From positions 62,001 through 126,000 of the forward strand of contig NZ_JADKPN010000003.1 in NCBI RefSeq assembly GCF_015352455.1: a DNA stretch of 64,000 bases, read 5' to 3'. The stretch is from Nocardioides islandensis (GTDB lineage: Bacteria; Actinomycetota; Actinomycetes; Propionibacteriales; Nocardioidaceae). The notes under the pieces were generated by a model, which made no database searches, was not told where the DNA came from, and saw only the letters and a list, made by a program, of their open reading frames with translations. Shown one piece after another: positions 1 through 10,617 of the stretch (the first letter of the stretch is position 1; each line of letters opens with the position of its first letter). A program made the position numbers and the translations under genes.

Positions 1-1643
<1,643 letters not shown>

Positions 1644-1647
<4 letters not shown>

Positions 1648-2363
1648 CCGAGTACCAGCCGCTCCACCTCGACTGGCCGGGCCTGGCGAACGCCCGCGAC
1701 CTGGGTGGGCTGCCGGTCGAGGGCGGGACCGTCCGCGAGGGCGCCCTGATCCGGACCGAGTCGCTGACCCGGCTGGAGGACCCGGACGTGCTGCGGGAGG
1801 CGGGCGTCTCGCTGATCGTCGACCTGCGCCGGCCGGGGGAGTCCGTGGAGCCGCACCCGTTCGCCGACGAGGACCTCTACGTGAACCTCCCGGTCGAGGA
1901 CCCCGCGGACGCGAAGGGGATCACCTCGACGATGGGTGCGCTGTACCTGGACATGCTCGACGCCCGGCCCGAGCTGTTCGCGCAGGCGCTGGGCTCGATG
2001 GCCGACGCCGAGCGCGGAGCCGTGCTCGTGCACTGTGCGGCCGGCAAGGACCGCACCGGGCTGGTGGTCGCGCTGGCGCTGAGCGTGGCGGGTGCCGAGC
2101 CCGACGTGGTGGCGGCCGACTACGCCGTCACCGGCGAGAGGCTGTCGCCGTACGTCGAGGGGTACCTCGCGACCATCGAGGACGAGAAGCAGCGTGAGTT
2201 CTGGCGCGGGCACCAGGCGACGCCGGTGGAGTTCATGCTCAGGGTGCTCGAGCACCTCGACGAGAAGTACGGCGGGGTCGAGGCCTACCTCCGCAGCGGC
2301 GGCATGACCGACGACCAGCTCAGCGCGCTGCGGGAGCGGCTGGTCGCCCGTCCCTCGGTCTGA
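1644..2363 (+). CDS. Tyrosine-protein phosphatase (Y_phosphatase3 type)
   Basis: The 239-residue protein has the NARDLGGLP motif near residue 16 and the phosphatase signature HCAAGKDRTG, with catalytic Cys131 and phosphate-binding Arg137. This matches the secreted/cytosolic PtpB-like family (PF13350), which removes phosphate from phosphotyrosine or phosphoinositide-like substrates. No signal peptide is visible, so it is probably cytosolic. The ATG overlaps the stop of the upstream radical SAM gene (ATGA), implying translational coupling. Its 3' end overlaps the convergent MFS gene by 44 bp. The physiological substrate cannot be read from the sequence. Confidence 0.88.
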
Positions 2364-3537
2364 GCTGGTCCTCGACGGCCGCCGGCCGGGCGACGTACGC
2401 CGCCAGGAACGGCAGCGGGACCACCGTGGCGAGGAGCAGCAGGAGCGGCCAGGTCCAGCCGTTGGTGGCGTCGTGGACGGCGCCGAAGGTGAACGGGCCG
2501 AGTGCGGCGATGAGGTACCCGACCGACTGCGACACGCTGGACAGCGCGGCGGTGCCCTGCGGTGTCCGCGCGCGCAGCCCGATGAGCGTGAGCACGAGCG
2601 GGAACGTCGTGGTGCCGGCACCGATCACGACGGCCCACACGACCGCCAGCGACCGCGGCGCGACCAGCATCCCGACGTACCCCACGAGGTAGCAGCCGAG
2701 GATCGCGAACAGCATCGGACGCGGGTCGGCCACGCGGACCAGCCGGGTGGGCGCCCACAGGGACAGCGGGATCGCGGTCGCCGCGACCAGCCCGACGAGC
2801 AGGCCGGCGTGGGTGGCGGAGATGCCCTCGTCGCGCCACAGCGTCGCGAACCAGCCGAAGATGACGTACGCCTGGATCGACTGGAACCCGAAGAACAGCG
2901 CCATCGCCAGTCCGAGTCGGGTGCGCAGCACGTCGGCGTACCCGACCGTGCGCTGCGGCCGCTCGAGGTGCCGGTCGCGGGAGACCAAGCCGAGCCAGGG
3001 GAAGGCCGCGACCAGGGCGAGCACCGCCCACGCGCCGAGGCCGTTGCGCCAGTCCCCGAACGCGTCCGAGATCGGCACCGTCAGCCACAGGGCGGCCGTC
3101 AGACCGATCGACAGGGCGGTGGTGTAGATCGCGGTCACCGCGCCCACACGGTCGGGGAAGTGCAGCTTGACCAGGCTCGGCAGCACGACGTTCGCCACCG
3201 CCATGCCGGCCAGGGCGAGCATCGAGAGGACCAGGAACGACGCCTGGTCGCTCACCAGCACGCGGGTGCCCAGACCGACCACCACGCAGCCGAGCGCGAC
3301 GAGCGTGATCCGGTGCAGCCCGACCCGGCTCGCGAGGGCCGGCGCCAGGGCCCCGAAGAAGGCGAAGGCCAGCACCGGCAGCGATGTCAGCAGACCGGCG
3401 GTCGTGCCGCTCATCCCGAGGCCGTCGCGCACCTCGTCGAGCACCGGCCCGACGCTGACCGCCGCCGGCCGCAGGTTGACGGCCAGCACGACCAGCGCGA
3501 CGAGCACCAGCACGGTACGGCGGGAGGGGCGGGCCAC
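2320..3537 (-). CDS. MFS transporter, CynX/NimT-like
   Basis: The 405-residue protein is almost entirely hydrophobic, with about 12 predicted membrane segments. The N-terminal stretch NLRPAAVSVGPVLDEV is characteristic of the CynX/NimT (cyanate/2-nitroimidazole transporter) branch of the major facilitator superfamily. It is expected in the cytoplasmic membrane, exporting or importing a small solute; the substrate is unknown. It stands alone on the minus strand, and its C-terminal codons overlap the convergent phosphatase gene by 44 bp, so no separate terminator fits between them. Confidence 0.88.
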   Translation of the reverse strand: MARPSRRTVLVLVALVVLAVNLRPAAVSVGPVLDEVRDGLGMSGTTAGLLTSLPVLAFAFFGALAPALASRVGLHRITLVALGCVVVGLGTRVLVSDQASFLVLSMLALAGMAVANVVLPSLVKLHFPDRVGAVTAIYTTALSIGLTAALWLTVPISDAFGDWRNGLGAWAVLALVAAFPWLGLVSRDRHLERPQRTVGYADVLRTRLGLAMALFFGFQSIQAYVIFGWFATLWRDEGISATHAGLLVGLVAATAIPLSLWAPTRLVRVADPRPMLFAILGCYLVGYVGMLVAPRSLAVVWAVVIGAGTTTFPLVLTLIGLRARTPQGTAALSSVSQSVGYLIAALGPFTFGAVHDATNGWTWPLLLLLATVVPLPFLAAYVARPAAVEDQLRPRDGRPAAPAAR

Positions 3538-3592
3538 CCCTCATGCTCTCAGCCCCGGTCCCAGCGCCGGCCCCAGCCCGCCCCGGCCTCGC

Positions 3593-4591
3593 TCAACGGC
3601 AGACGCGGGGGGCCCGGAGCAGGAAGCGCCCCACCACGCCCCGGTGGTCGGAGACCGCGGACTCCCAGGTGGCCATCACCGTCGGGGTCCACTGGCTGGT
3701 GGCCAGCAGGTAGTCGATGCGCGAGCGCGGCGCGAGGTTCGGCACGGTGAGTCCGCTGCCCTCGCCGACCAGCGGCCACGGGTCGACCAGGTCGGTGTGC
3801 CCGGGGTCGAGCGCCAGCTGGAGCGTGGGGGAGCCGGGCGAGGCGTTGAAGTCTCCTCCGAAGATCGCCGGGAGCGCGTCGAGGCCGACGATGTCGCGGG
3901 CCAGCCGCATCTGCTCCTGCCGCAGCACGGGCGTGGTGTGGTCGAGGTGCGCGTTGTAGATGCTGACCTCCCGGCCGCCGAGCCGCAGCACCAGGTGCTG
4001 GAGGCCGCGCTGCTGACGGCCGGGCAGGTTCGGCAGCAGGGTGTGCGTCCAGTTGTCGACCTTGAGACGCGTGAGCACGGCGGTGCCGTACTCGCTCGTC
4101 GGGTCGCCGGTGCGCAGGCCGTCGCGCTCGACGTTCGTGGCGAACACCCGTCGCATCTGCAGCAGCTGGGCGAGGTACTCCGACTCGTCGGTGAAGTGGC
4201 TGCGCAGCCGGTTCTTGTCGACCTCCTGGAGCAGGACGACGTCGGGCTCGACGGCCGCGATCTCACCCGCGATCCGGTCCAGGTTGTACCCGGCGTGGCC
4301 GATCGCGCTGTGGATGTTGAAGGTGACGATCGTCATCGGCACGTCCCGACCGTGCCGCGGGCAGGGCGTCAGGGTCGTGCCCGGCTGGATCGTCTGGGTC
4401 GAGGTCGGCGACGGGCTGGGGGCGCGCGACGTCGGGGCGGGCGACGAGCTGGCCGAGGTGTCCGATGTGGCCGATGGCCGGGGCAGCAGCACCGGTGCGC
4501 GCTCGTCCCGGCCCGACACCCACCACGCGGCCAGGGCGATCAGCGCGGCGACCGCGAGCAGGGCGACCACAGCGTGCGTACGCCGGCTCAT
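3593..4591 (-). CDS. Membrane-anchored endonuclease/exonuclease/phosphatase family protein
   Basis: A 332-residue protein with an N-terminal transmembrane anchor (about residues 7-25), a Ser/Thr/Pro-rich linker (about 38-75) and an EEP catalytic domain. Visible active-site motifs are TFNIH (Asn92), LQEVD (Glu123), a NAHLDH block, GGDFNASPGSP, the IDYLL segment and the final SDHRG His/Asp pair. The domain would face the outside of the membrane. The family includes DNases, sphingomyelinases and phosphoinositide phosphatases, so the substrate is open. It is divergent from the M28 peptidase gene, with 55 bp between the two starts. Confidence 0.87.
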   Translation of the reverse strand: MSRRTHAVVALLAVAALIALAAWWVSGRDERAPVLLPRPSATSDTSASSSPAPTSRAPSPSPTSTQTIQPGTTLTPCPRHGRDVPMTIVTFNIHSAIGHAGYNLDRIAGEIAAVEPDVVLLQEVDKNRLRSHFTDESEYLAQLLQMRRVFATNVERDGLRTGDPTSEYGTAVLTRLKVDNWTHTLLPNLPGRQQRGLQHLVLRLGGREVSIYNAHLDHTTPVLRQEQMRLARDIVGLDALPAIFGGDFNASPGSPTLQLALDPGHTDLVDPWPLVGEGSGLTVPNLAPRSRIDYLLATSQWTPTVMATWESAVSDHRGVVGRFLLRAPRVCR

Positions 4592-4646
4592 CTGCCCCCT
4601 CGTTCGCGGACGGGTCTGCTGGGGCCATTGTGCCTACCCTCGGGTC

Positions 4647-5618
4647 ATGTCCCGGTACGGCGTGGCCCTCGCCGCCGGCGTCCTGGTCGTGAGCGGGTGC
4701 ACGGAGACCGACAGCAAGCCGGCCGGTCCGCGCCCGACGGTGAGCTCGTCCGGTGCTCCCTCGTCGGCGCCCGCGACCCCGTCGCCGAGCCTGCACGGCG
4801 AGGAACGGGAGATCCCGCCGTTCGACGGCCGGCGCGCCATGGCCGACGTCCGCCACCTCGCCGGCGACATCGGGCCGCGGCTGGCCACCGGCCCGGCGTT
4901 CCGGGAGGCCGCCGGCTGGGTGAGCGACCGCTTCGCGCACCTCGGGTACGACGTCGCCCGCCAGACCTACCCCGTCCCGGCGGGCAACTCGTGGGGCGTC
5001 GACGTCGAGGCCGGCCGGTCCGCGAACGTCGTCGCCACGCCGCGAGGCTTCGACGCCGCGCGGCCGTACGTCGTCGTCGGCGCGCACCTCGACACGATCG
5101 CGGTCGCACCGGGAGCCGAGGACAACGCCTCGGGGATCGCCGTGCTCCTCGAGACGGCCCGTCGCGTCCGGGCCGACGGGATGACGCAGGTCGTCCTCGT
5201 CGCGTTCGGCGGGGAGGAGCCCCGCGGCGACGGTGACGACGACCACCACGTCGGCTCGCGGCACTACGTCGCGACGATGAGCCCGGTCGAGCGGCGACAC
5301 CTGCGAGCCATGGTCTCCCTCGACCGCGTGGGCGTCGGCCCACCGCTGACCGTCGGGTGGGTCGAGGGCACCACGCCGCGGGTCCGCGACGCCCTGCTCC
5401 GGCTCGCCGGGCGTGCGGGCATCCGCACGGCGGTCGAGGAGAACACCGGGAGCGACCATGAGTCGTTCGCGGACGCCGGGCTGCCGGCCGCGAGACTCGG
5501 CGGCACCGGGTACGCCGCGTACCACTCCGCGCAGGACGTGCCGGCCGTCGTCGACCGCGCGCAGCTGCGCCGGGTCGGCGAGGTGCTGTGGGCCTGGCTC
5601 AGCGGCCGAGCCCGCTGA
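4647..5618 (+). CDS. M28-family metallopeptidase, predicted lipoprotein
   Basis: The ATG at 4647 gives a lipoprotein signal peptide ending in VVSGC (Cys18), which is why this start is preferred over longer upstream frames. A Ser/Pro/Ala-rich linker follows, then a peptidase M28 domain. The zinc ligands and catalytic residues are visible as AHLDT (His147, Asp149), EDNASG (Asp159), GGEE (Glu190/191), LDRVG (Asp226) and SDHES (His273). It should release N-terminal amino acids from peptides outside the cell, anchored to the membrane by lipid. Total length 323 residues. The 3' end overlaps the convergent CapA-like gene by 20 bp. Confidence 0.9.
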   Translation: MSRYGVALAAGVLVVSGCTETDSKPAGPRPTVSSSGAPSSAPATPSPSLHGEEREIPPFDGRRAMADVRHLAGDIGPRLATGPAFREAAGWVSDRFAHLGYDVARQTYPVPAGNSWGVDVEAGRSANVVATPRGFDAARPYVVVGAHLDTIAVAPGAEDNASGIAVLLETARRVRADGMTQVVLVAFGGEEPRGDGDDDHHVGSRHYVATMSPVERRHLRAMVSLDRVGVGPPLTVGWVEGTTPRVRDALLRLAGRAGIRTAVEENTGSDHESFADAGLPAARLGGTGYAAYHSAQDVPAVVDRAQLRRVGEVLWAWLSGRAR

Positions 5619-6996
5619 ACCTCCAGAAGTTCGCGAACAGCCGGTCGGCCGCGGCGTACGGCACCACCCGCGGCGCGTGGTCCGGTCCGAGCCGGTACGG
5701 CACGAACGTCACGCCCTTCAGCTCCTCGCCCCAGTACGTCGCCTCGAGCGCCAGGCCCTCGTTCGTCTCCGGTGTCGTCATGTCGAAGGTGAAGTTGCCC
5801 AGCGAGTTGACCAGCAGGGCGCTCCGCCCCGAGCCGGCGACCATCGACGCCCCCTGCACCCAGTGCGGGTGGCCGCCGACCACGAGGTCCGCGCCCGCCC
5901 CGACCAGGGCGCGGGCGACCCGTGCCTGGACGGCCCACGGACGCTCGGTGTACTGCTCGCCCCAGTGCGGCATCACCACCACCACGTCGACGCGGTCGGC
6001 GAGAGCGCGCACGTCGTCGAGCATCCGTCCGAGCTCGGCGCGGTTCAGCGGCCCGGTCCGTGGCGGCATGCTCACCCGCGTCGCGCCCGGCTGACCGGGT
6101 CCGGCCGCGGGCGTCTCGCCGATGGCGTTGAAGCCGAGGAAGCCGAAGCGGACGCCGTGCCGCTCGACCACGGCCGCGCGCCGCGCCGCCGCCAGGTCGG
6201 GTCCTGCGCCGAACGATCGGAGCCCGGCCTCGCGGAGGAGGTCGACGGTCCGCACCAGCGCCCGGTCGCCGTAGTCACCGGCGTGGTTGTTGGCCAGGCT
6301 CAGCGCGTCGAACCCGGCGTCCCGCAAGCCCGACCGCACCCTCGGGTCGGCGTGGAACGAGTCCCCGCCCTGCAGCGGCGGGCCGTCGTCGGACAGCGTG
6401 CCCTCGAGGTTGCCGACCGTGATGTCGGCGGACCGCAGGCGGCGCTGCATCGGGCGTAGCGGGTACGACGGGTCGCCGCGGTCCGCCGCCACCTCGCCGA
6501 CGCGGCGGCCGAGCATCACGTCGCCGACCACGGTCAGCGTGGTGACCCGTGCCGGCTCCGGTCCGACGACCCGCAGGACGTAGTCGTCCGGGTCACGCAG
6601 CGGGTCCACCCCGTCCACCGACAGCACGCGGACCTCGGGACCCACCGCCGAGGCGGGCACCACCGCGACGGTGTCGCGCTCCAGGCCCGCTGGCTCCGGT
6701 ACCTGCCGGGTCACCGTGAGCCGGCCACCCGGCAGCCCGAGCTGGCTCCAGCGGGTGACGCCGCCGTCCAGGAGCAGCCCCGCCTGGCGCCGGGTCAGGT
6801 CCGCGGGCGGGCGGCGGACGTTGACCGCGATGACCAACGGCTCGGTCGTGCTGGGCGAGGGTGGGTCGCTCGCCTCGCTCGTCGGGGCCGAGGGCGGCGA
6901 TGAGGGGGGCGACGAGCGAGTCGATGCCGGCTCGCCGTCCTCCTGCGTCGAGCACGCCGCGAGGAGGGCGACGCACAGGAGCAGGCCCGCCCTCAT
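5599..6996 (-). CDS. CapA/PgsA-like metallophosphatase-fold lipoprotein
   Basis: The start at 6996 gives a lipoprotein signal (LLAAC, Cys15) and a 465-residue protein. After an acidic and Ser/Pro-rich linker there is a solute-binding-like stretch of about 100 residues and then a CapA domain (PF09587). Its motifs are visible: GDVMLGR, VGNLEGTL, LANNHAGDYG, HWGEQY and GGHPHWVQG. CapA proteins are associated with poly-gamma-glutamate capsule production, but many actinobacterial homologues have no known role. No capBC genes are nearby, so a capsule function is not supported here. It is divergent from the winged-helix gene at 7082. Confidence 0.88.
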   Translation of the reverse strand: MRAGLLLCVALLAACSTQEDGEPASTRSSPPSSPPSAPTSEASDPPSPSTTEPLVIAVNVRRPPADLTRRQAGLLLDGGVTRWSQLGLPGGRLTVTRQVPEPAGLERDTVAVVPASAVGPEVRVLSVDGVDPLRDPDDYVLRVVGPEPARVTTLTVVGDVMLGRRVGEVAADRGDPSYPLRPMQRRLRSADITVGNLEGTLSDDGPPLQGGDSFHADPRVRSGLRDAGFDALSLANNHAGDYGDRALVRTVDLLREAGLRSFGAGPDLAAARRAAVVERHGVRFGFLGFNAIGETPAAGPGQPGATRVSMPPRTGPLNRAELGRMLDDVRALADRVDVVVVMPHWGEQYTERPWAVQARVARALVGAGADLVVGGHPHWVQGASMVAGSGRSALLVNSLGNFTFDMTTPETNEGLALEATYWGEELKGVTFVPYRLGPDHAPRVVPYAAADRLFANFWRFSGLGR

Positions 6997-7019
6997 CCCG
7001 TCACGGTAACCGGCTGCCC

Positions 7020-7062
7020 GTGGAGGCTGTCCGTGGAGGCTGTCCGTGGAGGCTGTCTGTGG
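7020..7062. repeat. 13-bp tandem repeat, about 3.3 copies
   Basis: Three consecutive copies of GTGGAGGCTGTCC (the third ends in T) followed by a partial GTGG. It lies in the 85-bp gap between the divergent CapA-like gene and winged-helix gene, where promoters and operators for both would be expected. It may be a regulator-binding array or simple slippage; the sequence alone does not decide. Confidence 0.85.
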
Positions 7063-7081
7063 CGTCCGGCAGGATCGAACC

Positions 7082-8272
7082 ATGGCACCAGTGCGCCACG
7101 TGACCGACGAGGAGCGGCGGGCCCGCATCGCGCGCCGGCACGGGATCGCGCCGGGGGAGAGATACGCGGACCCGGTCGCGGCCACCGAGGCGATGACGGT
7201 CCTCCATGCGACCGAGCCGGCGTCGGTGTACCTCTCGCTGCTCGCTCGCGTGGACGGCCTGACCGTCGAGGACGTCGACCGGGCGATGTACGACGACCGC
7301 ACGCTGGTCAAGCAGCTCGCCATGCGGCGTACGGTCTTCGTCTTCCCGCGCGACCTGCTGCCCGCCGCCTGGGGCAGCGCCTCGGCACGGGTGGCCGCAC
7401 AGCTGCGGCCGCGCCTGGCGAAGGAGGTCGAGCAGCACGGCATCGCCGACGACGGCGCCGCGTGGGTCGACCGGGCGTGCGCCGCGGTGCTCGCCCTGCT
7501 CGCCGACGGCAGCGAACGCGGGGCCAAGGAGATCCGCGAGGCCCTGCCCGAGCTCGACGGCCGGCTCCAGCTCGCGACCGGCAAGAAGTACGCCGCCAAC
7601 GTCTCGGTCGCCCCGCGGATCCTGACCCAGCTCGGCGTCGAGGGGCTGATCGCCCGCGGCCGCAACGGTGGTCACTGGCGGATCTCCCGGCCGCAGTGGA
7701 CGTCGATGCAGGCGTGGCTGGCGCCGGACGGGCAGGGCGTCGAGGAGCCCTGGAAGGCCGACGAGGGCTGGGCCGAGCTGGTCCGCCGGTGGCTCCGGAC
7801 GTTCGGGCCGGGCACGGCCGCCGACATCCAGTGGTGGCTCGGGGGCACGGCCGGCATCGTCAAGCAGGCCCTCGCGACGCTCGGGGCGGAGCAGGTGTCG
7901 CTCGATGGCGGTGGCACGGGCTGGGTGCTGCCCGACGACCTCGACGAGGTGACCTACGAGGGGCCCTGGGCGGCACTCGTGCCGGTGCTGGACCCGACGG
8001 TGATGGGCTGGAAGGAGCGCGCCTTCTACCTCGGTCCGCACGCACCTCATCTCTTCGACAGCAACGGCAACGCCGGCACCACGGCCTGGTGGGCCGGCCG
8101 GATCGTGGGCTGCTGGGTGCAGGACGACGCCGGCGTGGTCGCGGTGAGGTACGTCGACCGCGTCCCGAAGGCGGCCGAGAAGGCCCTCCGCGTGGAGGCC
8201 GAGCGGCTCACCGCCTGGCTCGACGGCGTCCGGGTCTCGACCGTCTACCCCTCGGCGGCGATGAGGGCCTGA
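7082..8272 (+). CDS. Winged helix DNA-binding domain protein (HTH_42 family)
   Basis: The 396-residue protein matches the YcaQ/AlkX-like HTH_42 family (PF06224) in layout: an N-terminal RRHGIAPG region, the segment MRRTVFVFP, tandem winged-helix modules, and a C-terminal part with LLDPTVMGWKER-type and WWAGRIVG-type motifs. E. coli YcaQ and Streptomyces AlkX-like members are DNA glycosylases acting on interstrand crosslinks or alkylated bases. This protein could have such a role, but catalytic identity is not proven. The ATG at 7082 lies just past the tandem repeat. The 3' end overlaps the convergent membrane protein gene by 28 bp. Confidence 0.8.
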   Translation: MAPVRHVTDEERRARIARRHGIAPGERYADPVAATEAMTVLHATEPASVYLSLLARVDGLTVEDVDRAMYDDRTLVKQLAMRRTVFVFPRDLLPAAWGSASARVAAQLRPRLAKEVEQHGIADDGAAWVDRACAAVLALLADGSERGAKEIREALPELDGRLQLATGKKYAANVSVAPRILTQLGVEGLIARGRNGGHWRISRPQWTSMQAWLAPDGQGVEEPWKADEGWAELVRRWLRTFGPGTAADIQWWLGGTAGIVKQALATLGAEQVSLDGGGTGWVLPDDLDEVTYEGPWAALVPVLDPTVMGWKERAFYLGPHAPHLFDSNGNAGTTAWWAGRIVGCWVQDDAGVVAVRYVDRVPKAAEKALRVEAERLTAWLDGVRVSTVYPSAAMRA

Positions 8273-9957
8273 CCCGGCGCGGGGTCCTCGCGCACGGCGA
8301 CCCAGCAGAAGCCCGCCAACCCGACCGCGGCGAGCACCCCGGCGAGCACCGAGTAGGAGCTCCCGGGCGGGGGACTCAGCGCGGGGACGTAGAGCAGCAG
8401 CACGACCAGCGCGTTGACGGCCGTCAGCCCGATCGCGAAGCCTGGGGAGGCGGCGTACGCCCCGACGACGAGGGCGGCGATCGCGAGCAGCGGCAGGGCC
8501 AGGCTGCCCTGGTGGATGAGCGTGGCGGACTCCGGCGTCCCGAACATCAGCAGGGCCCAGACGGCGGCGATCGCCAGGCACAGGCCCAGCGAGACCGTGG
8601 CGAAGCGCCACTCGTGCTCGCCCACCTTCCGCCGGACGCGGCCGACCAGCATCGCCACGGCGCCGAGCAGCAGCAGACCCAGGTTCGGCAGCAGCCAGAA
8701 GAACCGCGGGAGCCGCAGGGTCCCGATCGCGTCGCGCCACTTCCCGTCGCCGACCAGGTCGACGGCGGTGCGGACCGCGGCGTCGGCCTCCCGCTCGTGC
8801 ACCAGGCCGGTGAGGTTGCCCTTCTTGTAGGCGAGCGTCGCGTCCCAGCCCGCGGCCTGGTAGCTGTCGACGACCGTCTCCACCGCCCCGCGGTCGTCGA
8901 TCGCCAGCGATCCGCCGATCTGCCACTTGATGAGCCGGTCGCCGGGCGGGTCGACCCACGTCTGGTACGCCGTCCAGGGGGCGAGGAGGGCGACCGCGGC
9001 CACGACCGCCGCCAGCAGCGGCCGCCACGCCGGCAGCCCGCGCACCGCGGCGAACACCACCAGCGGGACCAGCGCGAAGGCGCTCGCGCCGTGCGCGAGC
9101 ATCGACAGGGCGCAGAGCGCGGCGAACAGCGCGAGGCCCGGGCTGCTGCGACGCCAGCGCGGCCAGTCCTCGGAGAGCACCATCGCCAGGGCCGCCAGCA
9201 CGCAGGCGGCGGCGATCAGCTTGGGCCAGACGAAGAAGCCGTGCACGATCGCGATGTCGCTCACCATCAGCGCGACCATGGCCAGCCCCCGGCCGAGCGG
9301 GCGCACGCGGGCCGCGACGAGCACGGCCCACGTCGCGACGATCCACAGCTGCTGCACGACCACGCTCAGCACCTGGTAGTGCAGCCCCGTCAGGTCCCAG
9401 CCGAACGGTCGCTGTGCGAGGACATAGCCCATCTGCAGGGGCGGCCGGTCGCTGGAGAGCCAGTCGCCGTACGGCGGCGGGGGCATCGGGCGGTGGCCGT
9501 GGTCGTAGAACCAGGCGGCGAAGTACCCCGGGATCTCGTTGTCGCCCGGCAGCTGGTGCGAGAAGCGGAGGGACGCCGTCGCCAGCGGCAGGTCGGTGCC
9601 GCCGTGGAGGAAGCCCAGGAAGACGATGAACGTCGAGCCGAGGGCCCACAGCGCCAGCGGCACGGCGAGCCGGGCCAGCAGGGGTCGTTCGAGCCGGTGC
9701 GGACGGCAGACCGCGAGGGCCAGCAGCGACCCGAGCACCAGCGCCACGGCGGTGGCCTTGCCCAGACGCGGGTCCACCCAGAAGGCCCAGAACGCCAGCA
9801 TCGCGGACGTCCCCGAGGCGGCGAGCCCCAGGGCCAGCAGCACGGGCACGTCGCGCACGCCGCGTCGTACGGCGACCACCATGGCCGCCGCGAGCGGCAG
9901 GCCGGTCAGGGCCACGTGGACGACCAGGCGCCAGAGCAGGTCGACGTCCGGCCCCAA
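8245..9957 (-). CDS. Polytopic membrane protein, possible GT-C glycosyltransferase
   Basis: About 570 residues, with roughly 12 to 13 hydrophobic segments and a large extracytoplasmic loop near the N-terminal third (the region with GDNEIPGYF and YDHGHRPMPPP). This resembles lipid-linked-sugar GT-C enzymes and other cell-wall glycan membrane proteins, but no family signature is certain. A TTG start at 9957 is preferred because GGAGG lies 10 nt upstream; the same frame stays open further upstream but would run into the divergent gene. It opens the polysaccharide island and is divergent from the coiled-coil gene at 10050, with 92 bp between starts. Confidence 0.72.
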   Translation of the reverse strand: MGPDVDLLWRLVVHVALTGLPLAAAMVVAVRRGVRDVPVLLALGLAASGTSAMLAFWAFWVDPRLGKATAVALVLGSLLALAVCRPHRLERPLLARLAVPLALWALGSTFIVFLGFLHGGTDLPLATASLRFSHQLPGDNEIPGYFAAWFYDHGHRPMPPPPYGDWLSSDRPPLQMGYVLAQRPFGWDLTGLHYQVLSVVVQQLWIVATWAVLVAARVRPLGRGLAMVALMVSDIAIVHGFFVWPKLIAAACVLAALAMVLSEDWPRWRRSSPGLALFAALCALSMLAHGASAFALVPLVVFAAVRGLPAWRPLLAAVVAAVALLAPWTAYQTWVDPPGDRLIKWQIGGSLAIDDRGAVETVVDSYQAAGWDATLAYKKGNLTGLVHEREADAAVRTAVDLVGDGKWRDAIGTLRLPRFFWLLPNLGLLLLGAVAMLVGRVRRKVGEHEWRFATVSLGLCLAIAAVWALLMFGTPESATLIHQGSLALPLLAIAALVVGAYAASPGFAIGLTAVNALVVLLLYVPALSPPPGSSYSVLAGVLAAVGLAGFCWVAVREDPAPGQALIAAEG

Positions 9958-10049
9958 CGCTGCTCCACCTCCGCGGATTGCGGTCCGGCACGGTCTGTCC
10001 CCTGGTCGACGCGAATGTACACGCCGGGGTCGGTGAGGGGTGCTGCGAT

Positions 10050-10613
10050 ATGGTCCCGGGCGTGCCATCAGTGGAGCCGGCCGACGAGCGCGACGAGGCG
10101 ATCTCCCGGCTCACCGAGGAGCTGACGCGCGTGCGTGCGGAGCTCGCCGCGGCCCGTCGCGAGGACGAGGGGGCCCAGGCCCGGCTGGCGAAGCTGAGGG
10201 CCCGGCGCAACCGCGCCGAGCGCACCGCCGAGGTGCTGTCCCAGGCACTGGCCGCCCGTCTGCGACTGGACATCGCGCGCAAGACCGCGGACCGGCGGTT
10301 GCTCAGCCGTCTCCAGCAGGACCTGCCCACGCCCGACGAGGCCGAGCAGCTGGAGCTGCTGCGGACCACGCCGCTGTTCGACGCCGCGTGGTACCTGCGG
10401 TCCTACCAGGACGTCGTCCGGTCCGGTGACGAGCCCGGACTGCACTTCCTGCGCAACGCCGTCTCGCCGTTCCGCAGCCCGAGTCCCGACTTCGACACCG
10501 CGCAGTACGTCGAGGACCACCCGGAGGTCCTCGACCTCGGCGTCAACCCGCTCGTGCACTTCCTGATGACCCCCGAGGGCCGCACCGCCGAGCGCTACCC
10601 GCCGGAGGGCTGA
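10050..10613 (+). CDS. Coiled-coil protein with YLxxxxDV / DFDxxxYLExHPEV repeats
   Basis: The 187-residue protein has an N-terminal heptad-rich, charged coiled coil (about residues 10-70) and a C-terminal domain with two short repeats: AAWYLRSYQDV and DFDTAQYVEDHPEV, followed by NPLVHFL. Such repeats are often fused to or adjacent to bacterial glycosyltransferases. The next gene starts 4 nt after its stop and carries the same repeat, so the two products probably work as one complex. A paralogue with the same layout is at 16017-16535 on the other strand. GTG at 10062 is an alternative start. Confidence 0.8.
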   Translation: MVPGVPSVEPADERDEAISRLTEELTRVRAELAAARREDEGAQARLAKLRARRNRAERTAEVLSQALAARLRLDIARKTADRRLLSRLQQDLPTPDEAEQLELLRTTPLFDAAWYLRSYQDVVRSGDEPGLHFLRNAVSPFRSPSPDFDTAQYVEDHPEVLDLGVNPLVHFLMTPEGRTAERYPPEG

Positions 10614-10617
10614 GCCG

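Noticed and set aside
5599..6996. Poly-gamma-glutamate capsule operon
   Set aside because: Only the CapA-like protein is present; capB, capC and capD-like genes are absent from the window.
7020..7062. CRISPR-like array
   Set aside because: The repeats are 13 bp, contiguous and without spacers; no cas genes are nearby.
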